Of a DNA stretch of 6,893 nucleotides, positions 6,270-6,893 are shown piece by piece. Positions within the stretch are counted from its first letter, which is position 1, and every line of letters begins with the position of its first letter. The DNA is taken from positions 1-6,893 of the forward strand of contig PWLT01000095.1 of the NCBI GenBank assembly GCA_003558415.1. The letters are read 5' to 3'. The notes under the pieces are model-generated. The model did no database searches, was not told the DNA's origin, and worked only from the letters and a program-made list of their open reading frames with translations. The stretch comes from Hyphomicrobiales bacterium. GTDB taxonomy: Bacteria; Pseudomonadota; Alphaproteobacteria; Rhodobacterales; Rhodobacteraceae. A program made the translations under genes and the position numbers.

Positions 6270-6776
6270 ATGACCGCCGCCGCCATCCCACCCTCCGCGC
6301 CGCGTGCGATGCCCGCGCTGCTGACCGCGCCCCTGCGCGCCGCGCTCCAGCCAGTCCTCGCCCGGGTCGTGCGCCGCATCGGCGCGCGCCACCCCGAGAT
6401 ATTCGACCGTATCGCCCCGCATGAACGAACGGATTTCGTGATCGTCGCGCGCGAGCTGCCCTTCGCGCTGCATCTGCGCCCCGACCCCGCCGCGCCGCTT
6501 CTTCGCGCGATCCCCAGGCATCCCCTGCCGCCTCATGGCGCCCGGATCGAGGGGCCGTTTCTGCTGCTCCTGCGCCTTGTGGATGGTGAGCAGGACGGCG
6601 ATGCGGCCTTCTTCTCGCGCGAGTTGGTGATCAGTGGCGACACCGAGGCCGTGGTGTCGCTTCGCAATGCGCTCGACGATGTCGAGGGCTCGATCGCCCA
6701 GGAGACGGCCGATCTTTTCGGGCCACCCGGACGGGCGATCCTGTCCGCGCTTCGACGCCGGGGAAACCCACAATGA
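6270..6776 (+). CDS. ubiT: Ubiquinone anaerobic biosynthesis accessory factor UbiT (SCP2 domain)
   Basis: A 168-residue protein with an SCP2-like lipid-binding domain at about residues 35-140. UbiT (YhbT in E. coli) is an accessory factor of the oxygen-independent ubiquinone route, thought to bind the isoprenoid intermediates for the hydroxylases UbiU and UbiV. Supporting features are the 96-104 hydrophobic strand after IEGPF and the stretch RELVISGDTEAVVSLRNALD (117-136). The latter corresponds to the conserved LVIEGDTELG part of YhbT. The N-terminal 33 residues are Ala/Pro-rich and include a possible amphipathic helix; no signal peptide is seen. The ATG at 6270 has AAGGA (6259-6263) six bases upstream; an earlier in-frame ATG at 6108 would add unrelated residues without a ribosome site. 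The stop overlaps the ubiU start as ATGA. The neighbour makes the UbiT call much stronger than the SCP2 fold alone would. Confidence 0.86.
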   Translation: MTAAAIPPSAPRAMPALLTAPLRAALQPVLARVVRRIGARHPEIFDRIAPHERTDFVIVARELPFALHLRPDPAAPLLRAIPRHPLPPHGARIEGPFLLLLRLVDGEQDGDAAFFSRELVISGDTEAVVSLRNALDDVEGSIAQETADLFGPPGRAILSALRRRGNPQ

Positions 6777-6893
6777 CCGAGCGCGATTTCTCGCAGGCGG
6801 GTGAACTCGTCTGCCCGGCGGGGACGCCTGCTGCCCTGCGCACGGCTGTCGATGCCGGTGCCGATTCGGTCTATTGCGGCTTTCGCAATGCGA
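6773..6893 (+). CDS. ubiU: UbiU, U32-peptidase-like O2-independent ubiquinone hydroxylase component (5' part only)
   Basis: Only the first 40 codons are in the window. ELVCPAGTPAALRTAVDAGA (11-30) followed by DSVYCGFRN is the N-terminal signature of the U32 family and matches the start of E. coli UbiU/YhbU (ELLCPAG, AVDNGADAVYIGFRD as remembered). UbiU with UbiV forms a 4Fe-4S heterodimer that hydroxylates ubiquinone precursors without oxygen, using prephenate as the hydroxyl donor. The cluster-binding cysteines lie beyond the right edge. The ATG overlaps the ubiT TGA by 4 bases, so the two are co-translated. Other U32 proteins (tRNA hydroxylases TrhP/RlhA) begin similarly, but the adjacent ubiT points to UbiU. 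Confidence 0.83.
   Translation, partial: MTERDFSQAGELVCPAGTPAALRTAVDAGADSVYCGFRNA

Overview
This is a GC-rich chromosomal stretch with tightly packed genes, ATGA-type stop/start overlaps and good Shine-Dalgarno sequences. Together with the gene content, this suggests an alphaproteobacterium, most likely Rhodobacterales (Roseobacter/Paracoccus-like). The taxonomic call is inference from gene families and base composition; no rRNA or other marker is present.

Minus strand, positions 2860 down to 1: a compact operon reading glnH (periplasmic binding protein), glnP (membrane permease), glnQ (ATPase), then a partial gene for a C45-family (acyl-CoA:6-aminopenicillanate acyltransferase-like) self-processing Ntn hydrolase that runs off the left edge. 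glnP/glnQ overlap by 4 bases and glnQ/C45 by 11 bases, so the enzyme is built into the transporter transcript. A strong GC-rich stem-loop separates glnH from glnP. An AT-rich leader with three ATGCAA half-sites lies upstream of glnH, and the glnH ribosome-binding region is duplicated.

Minus strand, 5638 to 3191: an 815-residue FAD-dependent oxidoreductase with a C-terminal GcvT (aminomethyltransferase) half, of the dimethylglycine/sarcosine dehydrogenase family. It lies upstream of glnH in the same direction but is separated from it by 330 non-coding bases, so it is probably its own transcription unit. Its neighbourhood suggests that the locus handles amino acids or N-methylated/N-acylated amino acid derivatives.

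Positions 5639-6269: a 631-base divergent intergenic region with no convincing intact gene. It contains a possible decayed short-chain-dehydrogenase C-terminus (minus strand), a duplicated 10-base palindromic core GAGCGCTCGA, and a perfect 12-base palindrome.

Plus strand, 6270 to the right edge: ubiT (SCP2-domain lipid-binding accessory factor) and the first 40 codons of ubiU (U32 peptidase-like), overlapping by ATGA. These belong to the oxygen-independent ubiquinone biosynthesis pathway, so the host probably grows by anaerobic or microaerobic respiration. They are functionally unrelated to the minus-strand transporter operon.

No tRNA, rRNA, CRISPR, insertion sequence or phage signature was seen. 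The most unusual element is the translational coupling of a C45 self-cleaving acyltransferase/amidohydrolase to a glutamine-type ABC importer whose binding protein appears to carry two changes in its ligand pocket.
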